A DNA stretch of 64,000 bases from Phycisphaerae bacterium (GTDB lineage: Bacteria; Chloroflexota; Anaerolineae; 4572-78; J111). Every line of letters starts with the position of its first letter. The stretch's first letter is position 1. A model generated the notes under the pieces. That model was not told where the DNA came from. It worked only from the letters and a program-made list of their open reading frames with translations, and did not search any database. Shown here one piece after another: positions 9,275 to 16,062 of the stretch. Where the stretch lies: positions 1 to 64,000 of the forward strand of contig JANQQF010000120.1 of assembly GCA_028285035.1 (NCBI GenBank). The letters run 5' to 3'. The position numbers and the translations under genes are program-made.

Positions 9275-10036
9275 ATGGCAACACAAAGTACAACACTTCA
9301 ATCAAATACACCCCAAAATCAAGGCTTCAACTGGAGCTTGAGTTTAACCATTGCCAGTGGCATCCTGATGCTGGCTGCGCTTTATATGGCTTTAATTTGG
9401 GCACCGGACTCGGTCAACCTGACCTCGGCCCCAGAGCGTTATGCCCAGCGCATTTTTTATTTCCACGTCTCATCTGCCTGGCTTGGGTTTGTTGCTTTTA
9501 TTATGGCGGCGGCTTCGTCCATTTTGTATCTCATTACTCGGCAAGAGCGATGGGATATTTGGGGCTTGGCATCAGTGGAGATTGGGCTGGTCTTCTTTTC
9601 GATGGTTCTCATTAGCGGCTCAATTTGGGCAAAACCCACCTGGAATGTGTGGTGGACCTGGGACCCTCGACTCACCATTTCAACCATTGCTTGGCTACTC
9701 TACATCGGTTATCTGATGCTACGTGGCGCGATTGATAATCCCGAGCAACGGGCTCGATTTGCCGCCGTTTACGCCCTGGTCGCCGCTTTGTCTGTCCCCA
9801 TCAACTGGATGTCCATTCGTTGGTGGCGTACCATTCATCCAGCGGTTGTTTTGCCGGGCAAGAATGAAGAGAGTGCGATGGGTGGCTTTGGGATGTCTGA
9901 TAGCATCGAATTTACCTTATACTTTTGTCTCTTTGCCTTTACTGTTTTTTACATCACACTGATGTATCACCGTATTCGCCTTGAAAATCTGACGCGGCGA
10001 GTTGAGCGGTTAAAATATAAAATGTTGTATCGATAG
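9275..10036 (+). CDS. ccmC: Heme-handling protein CcmC
   Basis: A 253-aa membrane protein with six spans. The tryptophan-rich heme-handling motif WNVWWTWDPRLT is at about 123-134. The conserved periplasmic histidines are in FYFHVSSAW (His64) and in WRTIHP. CcmC passes heme to CcmE in the system I cytochrome c maturation pathway. It lies 3 nt after ccmB, and ccmD follows after a repeat-filled gap. The terminal part beyond the last span is short. Confidence 0.95.
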   Translation: MATQSTTLQSNTPQNQGFNWSLSLTIASGILMLAALYMALIWAPDSVNLTSAPERYAQRIFYFHVSSAWLGFVAFIMAAASSILYLITRQERWDIWGLASVEIGLVFFSMVLISGSIWAKPTWNVWWTWDPRLTISTIAWLLYIGYLMLRGAIDNPEQRARFAAVYALVAALSVPINWMSIRWWRTIHPAVVLPGKNEESAMGGFGMSDSIEFTLYFCLFAFTVFYITLMYHRIRLENLTRRVERLKYKMLYR

Positions 10037-10112
10037 TTTGTGGTAATTAGTAAATGGCAATTAGCAATTTTTTAGTAAATACCTTAATTACTAATCCCTA
10101 ATTACCATTTAC
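10037..10112. repeat. AT-rich palindromic repeat between ccmC and ccmD
   Basis: TGGTAATTAGTAAATGGCAATTAG-like and CTAATTACCATTTAC-like blocks form an inverted repeat of the family also found at 7524, 14505 and 23907. It lies within the ccm operon and could act as a partial terminator or an mRNA-stability element. Confidence 0.65.
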
Positions 10113-10180
10113 GTCTCCAAAATGTGCGATTACGAAATTATTACGCCTAACACCATCATCGATTTAAGGATAATTAAAAA

Positions 10181-10327
10181 ATGGGCGACATCTCTTTTCT
10201 AGCGGCAGGCTATGCCGTTTTTTGGCTGATTACCTTTGGCTTCGTTTACAGTCTGGTCAGCCGCCAACGTAATTTACAAAAAGACCTGGAAATGTTGGAA
10301 AAATTAAACGAAGATGAGAAAGAGTAA
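10181..10327 (+). CDS. ccmD: Small heme-exporter subunit CcmD
   Basis: A 48-aa protein with a single membrane span (AGYAVFWLITFGFVYSLV, residues about 10-27) followed by a basic and then charged cytosolic tail (SRQRNLQKDLEMLEKL). Size, topology and place right after ccmC fit CcmD, which helps release holo-CcmE. AAGGATAATTAAAA precedes the ATG. Sequence conservation in this family is low, so the call rests mainly on context. Confidence 0.8.
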   Translation: MGDISFLAAGYAVFWLITFGFVYSLVSRQRNLQKDLEMLEKLNEDEKE

Positions 10328-10350
10328 TAATTGGGGTAAAATTGAGCTTT

Positions 10351-10486
10351 GATTGTAAGAAAATTTTCATATTTCCGTCATACAATTAGATCATAAAAGA
10401 ACACATTTGAGATGATCAAGTGGATGTATGATAGCTTACAGAGGATTTACAACCTAGCTCTTACAATCGGTAGGACTTGATCATCT
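10351..10486 (+). ncRNA. Possible structured leader of the ccdA gene
   Basis: Three sets of complementary arms overlap here: GATTGTAAGA (10351-10360) with TCTTACAATC (10459-10468); TCATACA (10378-10384) with TGTATGA (10425-10431); and AGATGATCAAGT (10410-10421) with ACTTGATCATCT (10475-10486), the last a perfect 12 bp. The first and third cross each other, so they are either exclusive or pseudoknotted. It lies between ccmD and the ccdA Shine-Dalgarno (AGGAAAGGA near 10521). Function unknown; it could also be a small palindromic element. Confidence 0.4.
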
Positions 10487-10537
10487 GATAATAATAACCA
10501 GAAAAACTAACGATATTATCAGGAAAGGAACATTCTT

Positions 10538-11413
10538 ATGAGCGTTGCAATTCAAGACAAGAGCGCAGTCAGCACCCCAACTGTTATTCAACGAAGCCAA
10601 GTAATGGGGCATGCTTTTATGTTTGTAGGCGGATTTACCGTCGTATTTGTGGCCTTGGGAGTTACAGCAGGCTTGCTGTTAGGAAGCTTCAGTCAAGGTC
10701 GAATTATCGATACATTAGTATTTATCGGCGGATTATTGTTGTTAATCCTCGGTATTCACATGTCGGGGTTGCTCAAATGGCTAGCCCGCACCTTGGACAG
10801 CGAATTTCTAGCCAATATTGATTATCGGATGGATCTTATCATCCTCCCCGAACGACGTAAACAATCCGGGCACGGTCAATCACCCGGCTATATTCGTTCT
10901 GGCGTGGTTGGGATGACCTTCGCCGCCGGCTGGACCCCTTGTATCGGCCCACTTTTGGGTGCCATTTTTGGCCTTTCACTTAATGCTAGCCGTGGGGCTG
11001 ATCCTACCGGTGTGTTGTTCCAATCCGCTTTGCTCTTCTTTGCCTATGCGTTGGGCTTGGGTATTCCCTTCTTAATTGCGGCTTGGCTTTTGAGCAAAGC
11101 GTCAGGCTCAATTCGTGGTCTCAATCGTTACATCCCCATCGTTGAGAAAGTTAGTGCTATTTTGCTAATCGCCCTTGGTGCGCTGCTCCTCTTCGGTTCA
11201 TTTAGCACACTCAACCAATTCTTTGTCAGTCTGCATCCCGAATTTCTGTATGATGTGGAAACACAACTTGCTTCATCTTTCGGCCTAACAATGCCGATTG
11301 CCTTCGCTGCGGGATTGCTCTCATTCTTGTCCCCCTGTGTACTCCCACTCGTACCTGTTTACATCGGCTACTTAACTGGTGTCACCGCCGCTAGTCAACA
11401 AGCCACTGCGTAA
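10538..11413 (+). CDS. ccdA: CcdA-type thiol-disulfide membrane transporter with permuted segment order
   Basis: A 291-aa member of the CcdA/DsbD transmembrane family, which carries electrons across the membrane through two membrane cysteines to reduce apocytochrome c. The usual family order begins with a span containing SPCVLPLVP and has a second Cys in GWTPCIGP. Here the protein begins with the region normally found after the first span (MGHAFMFVGGFTVVFVALG, about 23-41). It carries GWTPCIGP at 131-138 (Cys135) and ends with AFAAGLLSFLSPCVLPLVP and YIGYLTG (about 255-281, Cys267). Both redox Cys are kept but the first span is now last. A strong AGGAAAGGA Shine-Dalgarno fixes the start, so a missed N-terminus is unlikely. 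With six spans, the moved segment would keep its orientation. Confidence 0.9.
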   Translation: MSVAIQDKSAVSTPTVIQRSQVMGHAFMFVGGFTVVFVALGVTAGLLLGSFSQGRIIDTLVFIGGLLLLILGIHMSGLLKWLARTLDSEFLANIDYRMDLIILPERRKQSGHGQSPGYIRSGVVGMTFAAGWTPCIGPLLGAIFGLSLNASRGADPTGVLFQSALLFFAYALGLGIPFLIAAWLLSKASGSIRGLNRYIPIVEKVSAILLIALGALLLFGSFSTLNQFFVSLHPEFLYDVETQLASSFGLTMPIAFAAGLLSFLSPCVLPLVPVYIGYLTGVTAASQQATA

Positions 11414-11494
11414 TTATCAATTACAATTTACGAATTACCGATCCAAGCCGGGGATTTGATTATCTCCGGCTTTTGTTGTATTGTCCCCGCTACC

Positions 11495-11734
11495 ATGATG
11501 AAGACCCTAAATTTTTACACCAAATCTAACTGTCATCTGTGTGAGGATGCTTATCAAATTATCGAGAACCTTGATGTCTCCCTTATCATTGAAAAGATTG
11601 ACATTGACCTCCCCGAAAATAGTCGCGCTGCTGCACTCTATGGTGAACGTGTCCCCGTTTTAACTACTCCTAATCAATCACTAGAATTAGGCTGGCCGTT
11701 TACAGCCGAGGAAATTCTGGATTTTATCAAATAG
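11495..11734 (+). CDS. Glutaredoxin/thioredoxin-fold protein (DUF836-like)
   Basis: A small (about 79 aa) thioredoxin-fold protein with a CxxC site in SNCHLCEDAY, then IDIDLPEN, and the cis-Pro region in GERVPVLTT. This is the pattern of glutaredoxin-like DUF836 proteins. I prefer the ATG at 11495 or 11498, because the upstream in-frame extension is unlike the family. It follows ccdA by about 80 nt and could accept or pass electrons for it, which is inferred from context. No clear Shine-Dalgarno is seen. Confidence 0.75.
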   Translation: MMKTLNFYTKSNCHLCEDAYQIIENLDVSLIIEKIDIDLPENSRAAALYGERVPVLTTPNQSLELGWPFTAEEILDFIK

Positions 11735-11749
11735 TAAAAAGTAAGGCAG

Positions 11750-13153
11750 GTGAAAGATCATCTACCTTACAGAAAGTCCAATGCTATAAAAATGGAAAAC
11801 CAATCTGAATCGCAGAATCAGGGTGGCCTTACCTGGGAAGTTTTGGTGTTGGCCGGTCCGCTTGTTTTGCAGAATATCTCGCAAACACTGCTTGGTGTCG
11901 TGGATACCTATTTCGTCTCCCGAATTAGCACCGAGTCACTTGCTGCCGTGGGTTTATCGGTAGTGATGTTTTTTGCTGTGCTGATGTTGTTCCGTGGGAC
12001 GGCCAATGGCACCATTGTTTTTATTGGTCGGGCACACGGTGCAAGAGATGATGCCAAAATCGGCGAGGCCGTGTGGCGCAGCTTGAATATGATTGCCTGG
12101 CTGTCCCTAACCGTGTTAGCCCTGCCTTGGCTATTCAGCCTCCTGATGTCGGTGGCCGCCCCGGCAGATAGCCCGACCGTACGTGAACTGGGGACCACCT
12201 ATCTGCAAATCCGTGCCTTTGAAATTCCGTTAGTCATGTTTAGTACGGTTGTTTGGGGTTTCTTGGTGGGCCGTGGCGACTCCCGCACGCCGATGATTTT
12301 GGCTTGGGTGACAGTGCTGACCAACATTTTCTTTGATTGGATACTGGTTCTTGGAAATCTGGGAGCACCCCAACTGGGTGTGGCTGGGGCCGCTTATGCG
12401 ACCGTGCTGGCCAATACGGTCAACCTCATGCTCAGCGCAGCGATTTTGTGGAGTAGAACGAACCGTCGGAAATTTGGGACGGGTAAAATTCGCATTGCCT
12501 CTTGGTCTGAGATCAAAGGTGTATTACAAATTGGGGTCCCGATGGGAATGGGCGATTTTGTGGAGATTGCCTCATTTAGTGCCTTTTTTGCCTTGATTGC
12601 CCGCTTAGGAACGGATATTCTGGCGGCTAATCAAATTGCGCTGCAATATATGAGTATCTCGTTTACCTTTGGTTTTGCCATCAATATGGCTGCGTCCAGT
12701 TTGGTGGCAAAATATCTTGGGGCAAAACAGCCTGATGTGGCTGAAAGTGTGGGCTATCGGGCTTCGGTGGTGGCGATGATTGGGATGGGCCTCATTGGTT
12801 TGAGCTATTTGATTGCCCCTGAGGCGTTAATGCGTATATTTACTGAGGAACGGACGGTGATTGACGCTGGTGTTCTGGTGTTGCAGTTGGTCGCTCTCTA
12901 TCAGGTTTTTGATGCTGTAGGCATTGTTCTCGCTGGGGCGCTCAACGGAGCTGGGGATACCCGCTTCACGATGTTTACCCGCTTAATTTTTGCTTGGGGA
13001 GTATTTATTCCCCTCGTCTGGATTTTGATCTTCCCGCTTGATACAGGCATCTGGGGGGCTTGGGTCGGCGCATTGATCTACCTAGCCGGACTATCAGCCA
13101 TTTACTTCTTCCGCTTCCGTTCAGGGCATTGGAAGACGATTGAGTTAACCTAG
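11750..13153 (+). CDS. MATE-family efflux transporter
   Basis: A 12-span MATE (multidrug and toxic compound extrusion, NorM/DinF type) transporter using Na+ or H+ to export organic cations. Visible family features are GPLVLQNISQTLLGVVDTYF in the first span, GRGDSRTPMI between halves, GVPMGMGDFVE at the start of the second half and ALNGAGDTRF late in the second half. A GTG at 11750 gives 467 aa. The ATG at 11792 (MENQSES) looks like an equally good or better start, since the first 14 residues are not conserved-looking. It is transcribed toward the K+ channel gene. Confidence 0.9.
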   Translation: MKDHLPYRKSNAIKMENQSESQNQGGLTWEVLVLAGPLVLQNISQTLLGVVDTYFVSRISTESLAAVGLSVVMFFAVLMLFRGTANGTIVFIGRAHGARDDAKIGEAVWRSLNMIAWLSLTVLALPWLFSLLMSVAAPADSPTVRELGTTYLQIRAFEIPLVMFSTVVWGFLVGRGDSRTPMILAWVTVLTNIFFDWILVLGNLGAPQLGVAGAAYATVLANTVNLMLSAAILWSRTNRRKFGTGKIRIASWSEIKGVLQIGVPMGMGDFVEIASFSAFFALIARLGTDILAANQIALQYMSISFTFGFAINMAASSLVAKYLGAKQPDVAESVGYRASVVAMIGMGLIGLSYLIAPEALMRIFTEERTVIDAGVLVLQLVALYQVFDAVGIVLAGALNGAGDTRFTMFTRLIFAWGVFIPLVWILIFPLDTGIWGAWVGALIYLAGLSAIYFFRFRSGHWKTIELT

Positions 13154-13208
13154 GTTTGCATAGGGTATCAATGTAGATTTGGATCTACCTTGAAGAAAAA
13201 TTTATCGA

Positions 13209-13288
13209 CTAACGTGTAACAAGGTAGCAATGACGCAGGGGTACAAAAATGAAGAAATGTGACCCTGCGACTTTGCTACCTTGTTAGC
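13209..13288. repeat. Long imperfect inverted repeat between convergent genes
   Basis: TAACAAGGTAGCAA...GCAGGG (about 13218-13241) faces CCCTGC...TTTGCTACCTTGTTA (about 13263-13287). It lies between the converging MATE and K+ channel genes and may serve as a bidirectional terminator. The same sequence type occurs at 4696-4738. Confidence 0.7.
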
Positions 13289-13334
13289 TGCTGACGCATA
13301 ATTTCATTAAACAACGTCTATATCAATCAAAATT

Positions 13335-14492
13335 TTAATCTGTGCTTGAATTTCCATTCTTTGAGACTTTAACCACAATGACCACATCATCGCCTTGCAA
13401 AACCTCGGTTGGCTCAGGAGTGTAGGTGTAAGTCTGATTTCGCTTAATGGCGATTACAAATTGGGTTGGGTCTTGATTAATGGTTTGGACGGGTTCCCCA
13501 ACCAATTCAGGATGTTGGGCCAAGGGCATATCGGTAAATCGGACAAGCTCATCATTTTGGAAGACCATCTCATCCCAAAATTCGCCAACGTTGGGACTGA
13601 GCAGGTGGGTCGCGATTTGAAACCCGCCAATGATATTGGGTGAAACCACCTTATCGGCCCCAGCCAAATACATACGGTGCATATTCATCTCATTAGAAAC
13701 AGCGGCGATGATCCGTAAATTGGGGTTATTCAACCGCTTGGCCCGATCCCGGCTGCTGAGCACCACGCCCAAATTATCACGGTCATCTGCCAGGGTCGCT
13801 ACCAAACCCTTGGCTCGTTCAATGCCAGCTCGCCGCAACTGTTGTTCGTCAGTCGGATCATCTAGCAGATAAAGAATGCCCATTTCATCAGCCAACTCAG
13901 CCGCACTCTTTTTCTCCTCAATTGAAAAGTCAACCTCAGCCAAGTGCTCCCAATCTTGCCGACGCTTATTAACATAACTTTGATTCATCCACAAGAAGGC
14001 CCACTTTAATTTCTCTTCGTCTTGCTCAATGATGACAAATGGCGTTTTATGCTGGTAGAATTCATTCGCCACCCGATGCCCAATCACGGTGGCTCCACAT
14101 ATAATCATATGATCTTGTAAATTAGAAATACGTTTCATACGACGCTCCTCAATTCCGCGTTGCAGTCGGGTTGCTTCATAGTCAATCACCAAGGCCGCCA
14201 TCGTTGAGATAGCGTATCCAGCCAAACCAATGGCAATCAAAGTAAAGAAAATGGCAAAGATGCGGCCCCCTTGGGTCTGGGGGGTAAAATCACCATAGCC
14301 GACCGTGGTGACCGTAATGACTGTGGCATAGAGCGCATCCAGAAAAGACCAGCCCTCAAGCCAAATGTAGCCGACCGTTCCGACTACGATCAGTAAGATA
14401 AAGGGGATGATGACCAAGGCAACTGTCGTGTTAAAGGCTAGGCGCTTTAAAGCTTGAATTGCTTTCTTGAAGGAAGAGAAGTAGATAACCAT
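13335..14492 (-). CDS. Two-span K+ channel with RCK (TrkA-N/TrkA-C) domains
   Basis: A 385-aa ligand-gated potassium channel. Two membrane spans (about 20-42 and 80-105) flank a pore loop with the selectivity filter TVTTVGYGDF. A cytosolic RCK domain follows: a Rossmann fold beginning DHMIICGATVIGHRVANEF (a variant of GxGxxG), then the acidic VIIEQD, a charged insertion (about 170-205) and LLDDPTDEQQL. The C-terminal TrkA-C-like domain is about 295-375. RCK domains bind Ca2+, nucleotides or K+ to gate the channel. The gene is single and convergent with the MATE gene. Confidence 0.92.
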   Translation of the reverse strand: MVIYFSSFKKAIQALKRLAFNTTVALVIIPFILLIVVGTVGYIWLEGWSFLDALYATVITVTTVGYGDFTPQTQGGRIFAIFFTLIAIGLAGYAISTMAALVIDYEATRLQRGIEERRMKRISNLQDHMIICGATVIGHRVANEFYQHKTPFVIIEQDEEKLKWAFLWMNQSYVNKRRQDWEHLAEVDFSIEEKKSAAELADEMGILYLLDDPTDEQQLRRAGIERAKGLVATLADDRDNLGVVLSSRDRAKRLNNPNLRIIAAVSNEMNMHRMYLAGADKVVSPNIIGGFQIATHLLSPNVGEFWDEMVFQNDELVRFTDMPLAQHPELVGEPVQTINQDPTQFVIAIKRNQTYTYTPEPTEVLQGDDVVIVVKVSKNGNSSTD

Positions 14493-14504
14493 TGTGATCC
14501 TAAA

Positions 14505-14584
14505 CTCAATAATTGGTGAACGGTAATTGATAAACTGATAACCTTAAGATACTGTCAATTACTATTTACCAATTACCATTTACC
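14505..14584. repeat. AT-rich palindromic repeat
   Basis: Inverted blocks ATTGGTGAACGGTAATTGAT and CAATTACTATTTACCAATTA with a trailing CCATTTACCG belong to the same family as 7524-7586. It lies between the K+ channel start and the plsC start-side region on the minus strand. Confidence 0.65.
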
Positions 14585-14632
14585 GCAAAAACAAAAACTC
14601 GCTATCTTTTATCACCTGAAATAACCTCAATC

Positions 14633-15337
14633 TTAATCTTCCCCATAATACCCCCGATGAGCAGGAGGAAGCATTGCAGCAATTCTCTGCATCATTTGAT
14701 CGGTGATGTCCTGAAGCGTCTCATTCGAGTAGGGTGGTTCACCGGCCATTGCCACGACATCCATGGGTTCGCCAAAGTGTAGGGTGATGTGATTTTTTCG
14801 CCAACCCCACTCAATATGCTGGGTGCCCAACACAGACATCGGGAGAACTGGAACCTGGTGCTCCAAAGCTAATCTGACAGCCCCGATTTTTCCGCGTTTA
14901 AGCTGGGCTTCCTGCCCACTGCGGGTCCCTTCAGGAAACATAAACAAAACCTGTTCTGCGCCCAGTACCCGCCCGGATTGTTCCATCGCCCAGGTATCAC
15001 GCTCGCCTCGATTGATGGGGAAGCCGCCAAACATCCGGACCACCCAGGCAAACGCACCTTTGAAGAGTTCCTTCTTCGCCATAAAATGGGGGTGACGAGG
15101 GAGTTGAATAACAATGTAAGGGACATCAAATAGACTGATGTGATTGCAGACCAATACAAGCCCGCCATTTTTTGGAATATTTTCTACACCATGATGTTCA
15201 GAACGGGCGATGATTTGGAAAAAAGGCGCAGCAATACCCTTGATTAATCGGGCCGTCACAGTTTGGTGTGTATACCATTGTACCCTATCTCGCCAATCCT
15301 GTTCGGTCACTTTCTGGGCTGTCATCTGTTCGGTCAT
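14633..15337 (-). CDS. plsC: 1-acyl-sn-glycerol-3-phosphate acyltransferase (PlsC family)
   Basis: A 234-aa lysophosphatidate acyltransferase family enzyme that adds the second acyl chain in phosphatidic acid synthesis at the membrane. The HxxxxD catalytic motif is in CNHISLFDVP and the glycerol-phosphate-binding motif is in FPEGTRSG. Further blocks are GGFPINRGE and PVLPMSVLG. The N-terminus is only mildly hydrophobic. It starts shortly downstream of the peroxiredoxin stop in the same direction (11-nt gap), so the two are probably cotranscribed. Confidence 0.92.
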   Translation of the reverse strand: MTEQMTAQKVTEQDWRDRVQWYTHQTVTARLIKGIAAPFFQIIARSEHHGVENIPKNGGLVLVCNHISLFDVPYIVIQLPRHPHFMAKKELFKGAFAWVVRMFGGFPINRGERDTWAMEQSGRVLGAEQVLFMFPEGTRSGQEAQLKRGKIGAVRLALEHQVPVLPMSVLGTQHIEWGWRKNHITLHFGEPMDVVAMAGEPPYSNETLQDITDQMMQRIAAMLPPAHRGYYGED

Positions 15338-15348
15338 AGTCAGCTCAC

Positions 15349-15804
15349 TTACCCACTCAGATCAGCCAAGGTGGTCAACACCCAAGTGCTGTGTTTTTTA
15401 GCATCGACCTTCTCATAAATGTCTTCGATTGTTCCATCTGGGCTAATCAAGAAGGTTGTGCGAGGCACCCACTGCTGGTCGCTATCCGGTTGCCAGAGAC
15501 CATAAGCCATGGCCACCGTATGGGCTTCATCGGACAACAATGTGAAGGGGAGTTTTTCCTGCGCTTTAAATTGAGCCTGATCTGCGACGGTATCAGGGCT
15601 AACGCCCAACACGACCACGTCTAAGTTTTCATACTGTGCAAAGTCATCACGGACCCCACGGGCTTGGATCGTTCAGCCAGGGGTCATCGCTTTTGGGAAA
15701 AAATACAGCACTACCCACTGCCCCCGAAAATCAGTCAGTTGGGTTGGCTGTCCCTCGTCATTAAGGAGCTTAAAGTTGGGGGCGATCTCATTAACATTGA
15801 GCAT
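15349..15804 (-). CDS. bcp: BCP/PrxQ-type peroxiredoxin, probable selenoprotein (Sec44 encoded by TGA)
   Basis: Read through one in-frame TGA, this is a complete 151-aa bacterioferritin-comigratory-protein-type peroxiredoxin. From the ATG at 15804: MLNVNEIAPNFKLL, DFRGQWVVLYFFPKAMTPG, then TGA (15675-15673) as codon 44, then TIQARGVRDDF, VLGVSPDTV, LPFTLLSDE, RTTFLISPDG. In the family this codon is the peroxidatic Cys (KAMTPGCTVQACG in E. coli Bcp), so the stop falls exactly on the active site. The second Cys is Arg here. All other frame positions are open, and a plausible bacterial SECIS hairpin follows the TGA. A recent nonsense mutation is the alternative. The N-terminal half would be missed by standard gene calling, which sees only 15349-15618. 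An AAGGA Shine-Dalgarno lies about 10 nt before the ATG. Confidence 0.82.
15640..15675 (-). promoter_or_regulatory. Candidate bacterial SECIS element after the TGA
   Basis: On the minus strand, TGA (15675-15673) is followed after 15 nt by GGGGTC (15657-15652), loop CGTGAT (15651-15646) and GACTTT (15645-15640), a six-pair stem with three G-U pairs. The apical loop starts 22 nt after the TGA and has G as its second base. Both fit my recollection of the bacterial SECIS consensus (loop about 16-37 nt downstream, G in the first two loop positions). The stem is weak, so this is suggestive only. Confidence 0.45.
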
Positions 15805-15846
15805 AAATCATCATCCTTGATAGAGATTAGAACTAAGGATTAAGTG

Positions 15847-15883
15847 TGTCACAGTTTAAAGTTAGCGGGAAGAAACTGTGACA
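15847..15883. repeat. 11-bp perfect inverted repeat between carB and the peroxiredoxin gene
   Basis: TGTCACAGTTT (15847-15857) and AAACTGTGACA (15873-15883). It is 3' of carB and 5' of the peroxiredoxin on the minus strand and could be an operator or a terminator lacking a T run. A second imperfect repeat (AATGTCCGCA / TGCAGACATT) lies at about 15945-16000. Confidence 0.5.
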
Positions 15884-16062
15884 TCTCAAGGTTTGGCAGT
15901 TATTCCACTAAAATTTTTCTAAAATAAACCGCCAAACACTTAACTAATGTCCGCATTTCTGAGGCTACAGATAGCTTATAAGTGCAGACATTAATTCTTT
16001 TCCGTTCCTTAGTGTCGATTATCTATAGTTACCTTAATCTGGCAAGTAAACTTTTTACATTT

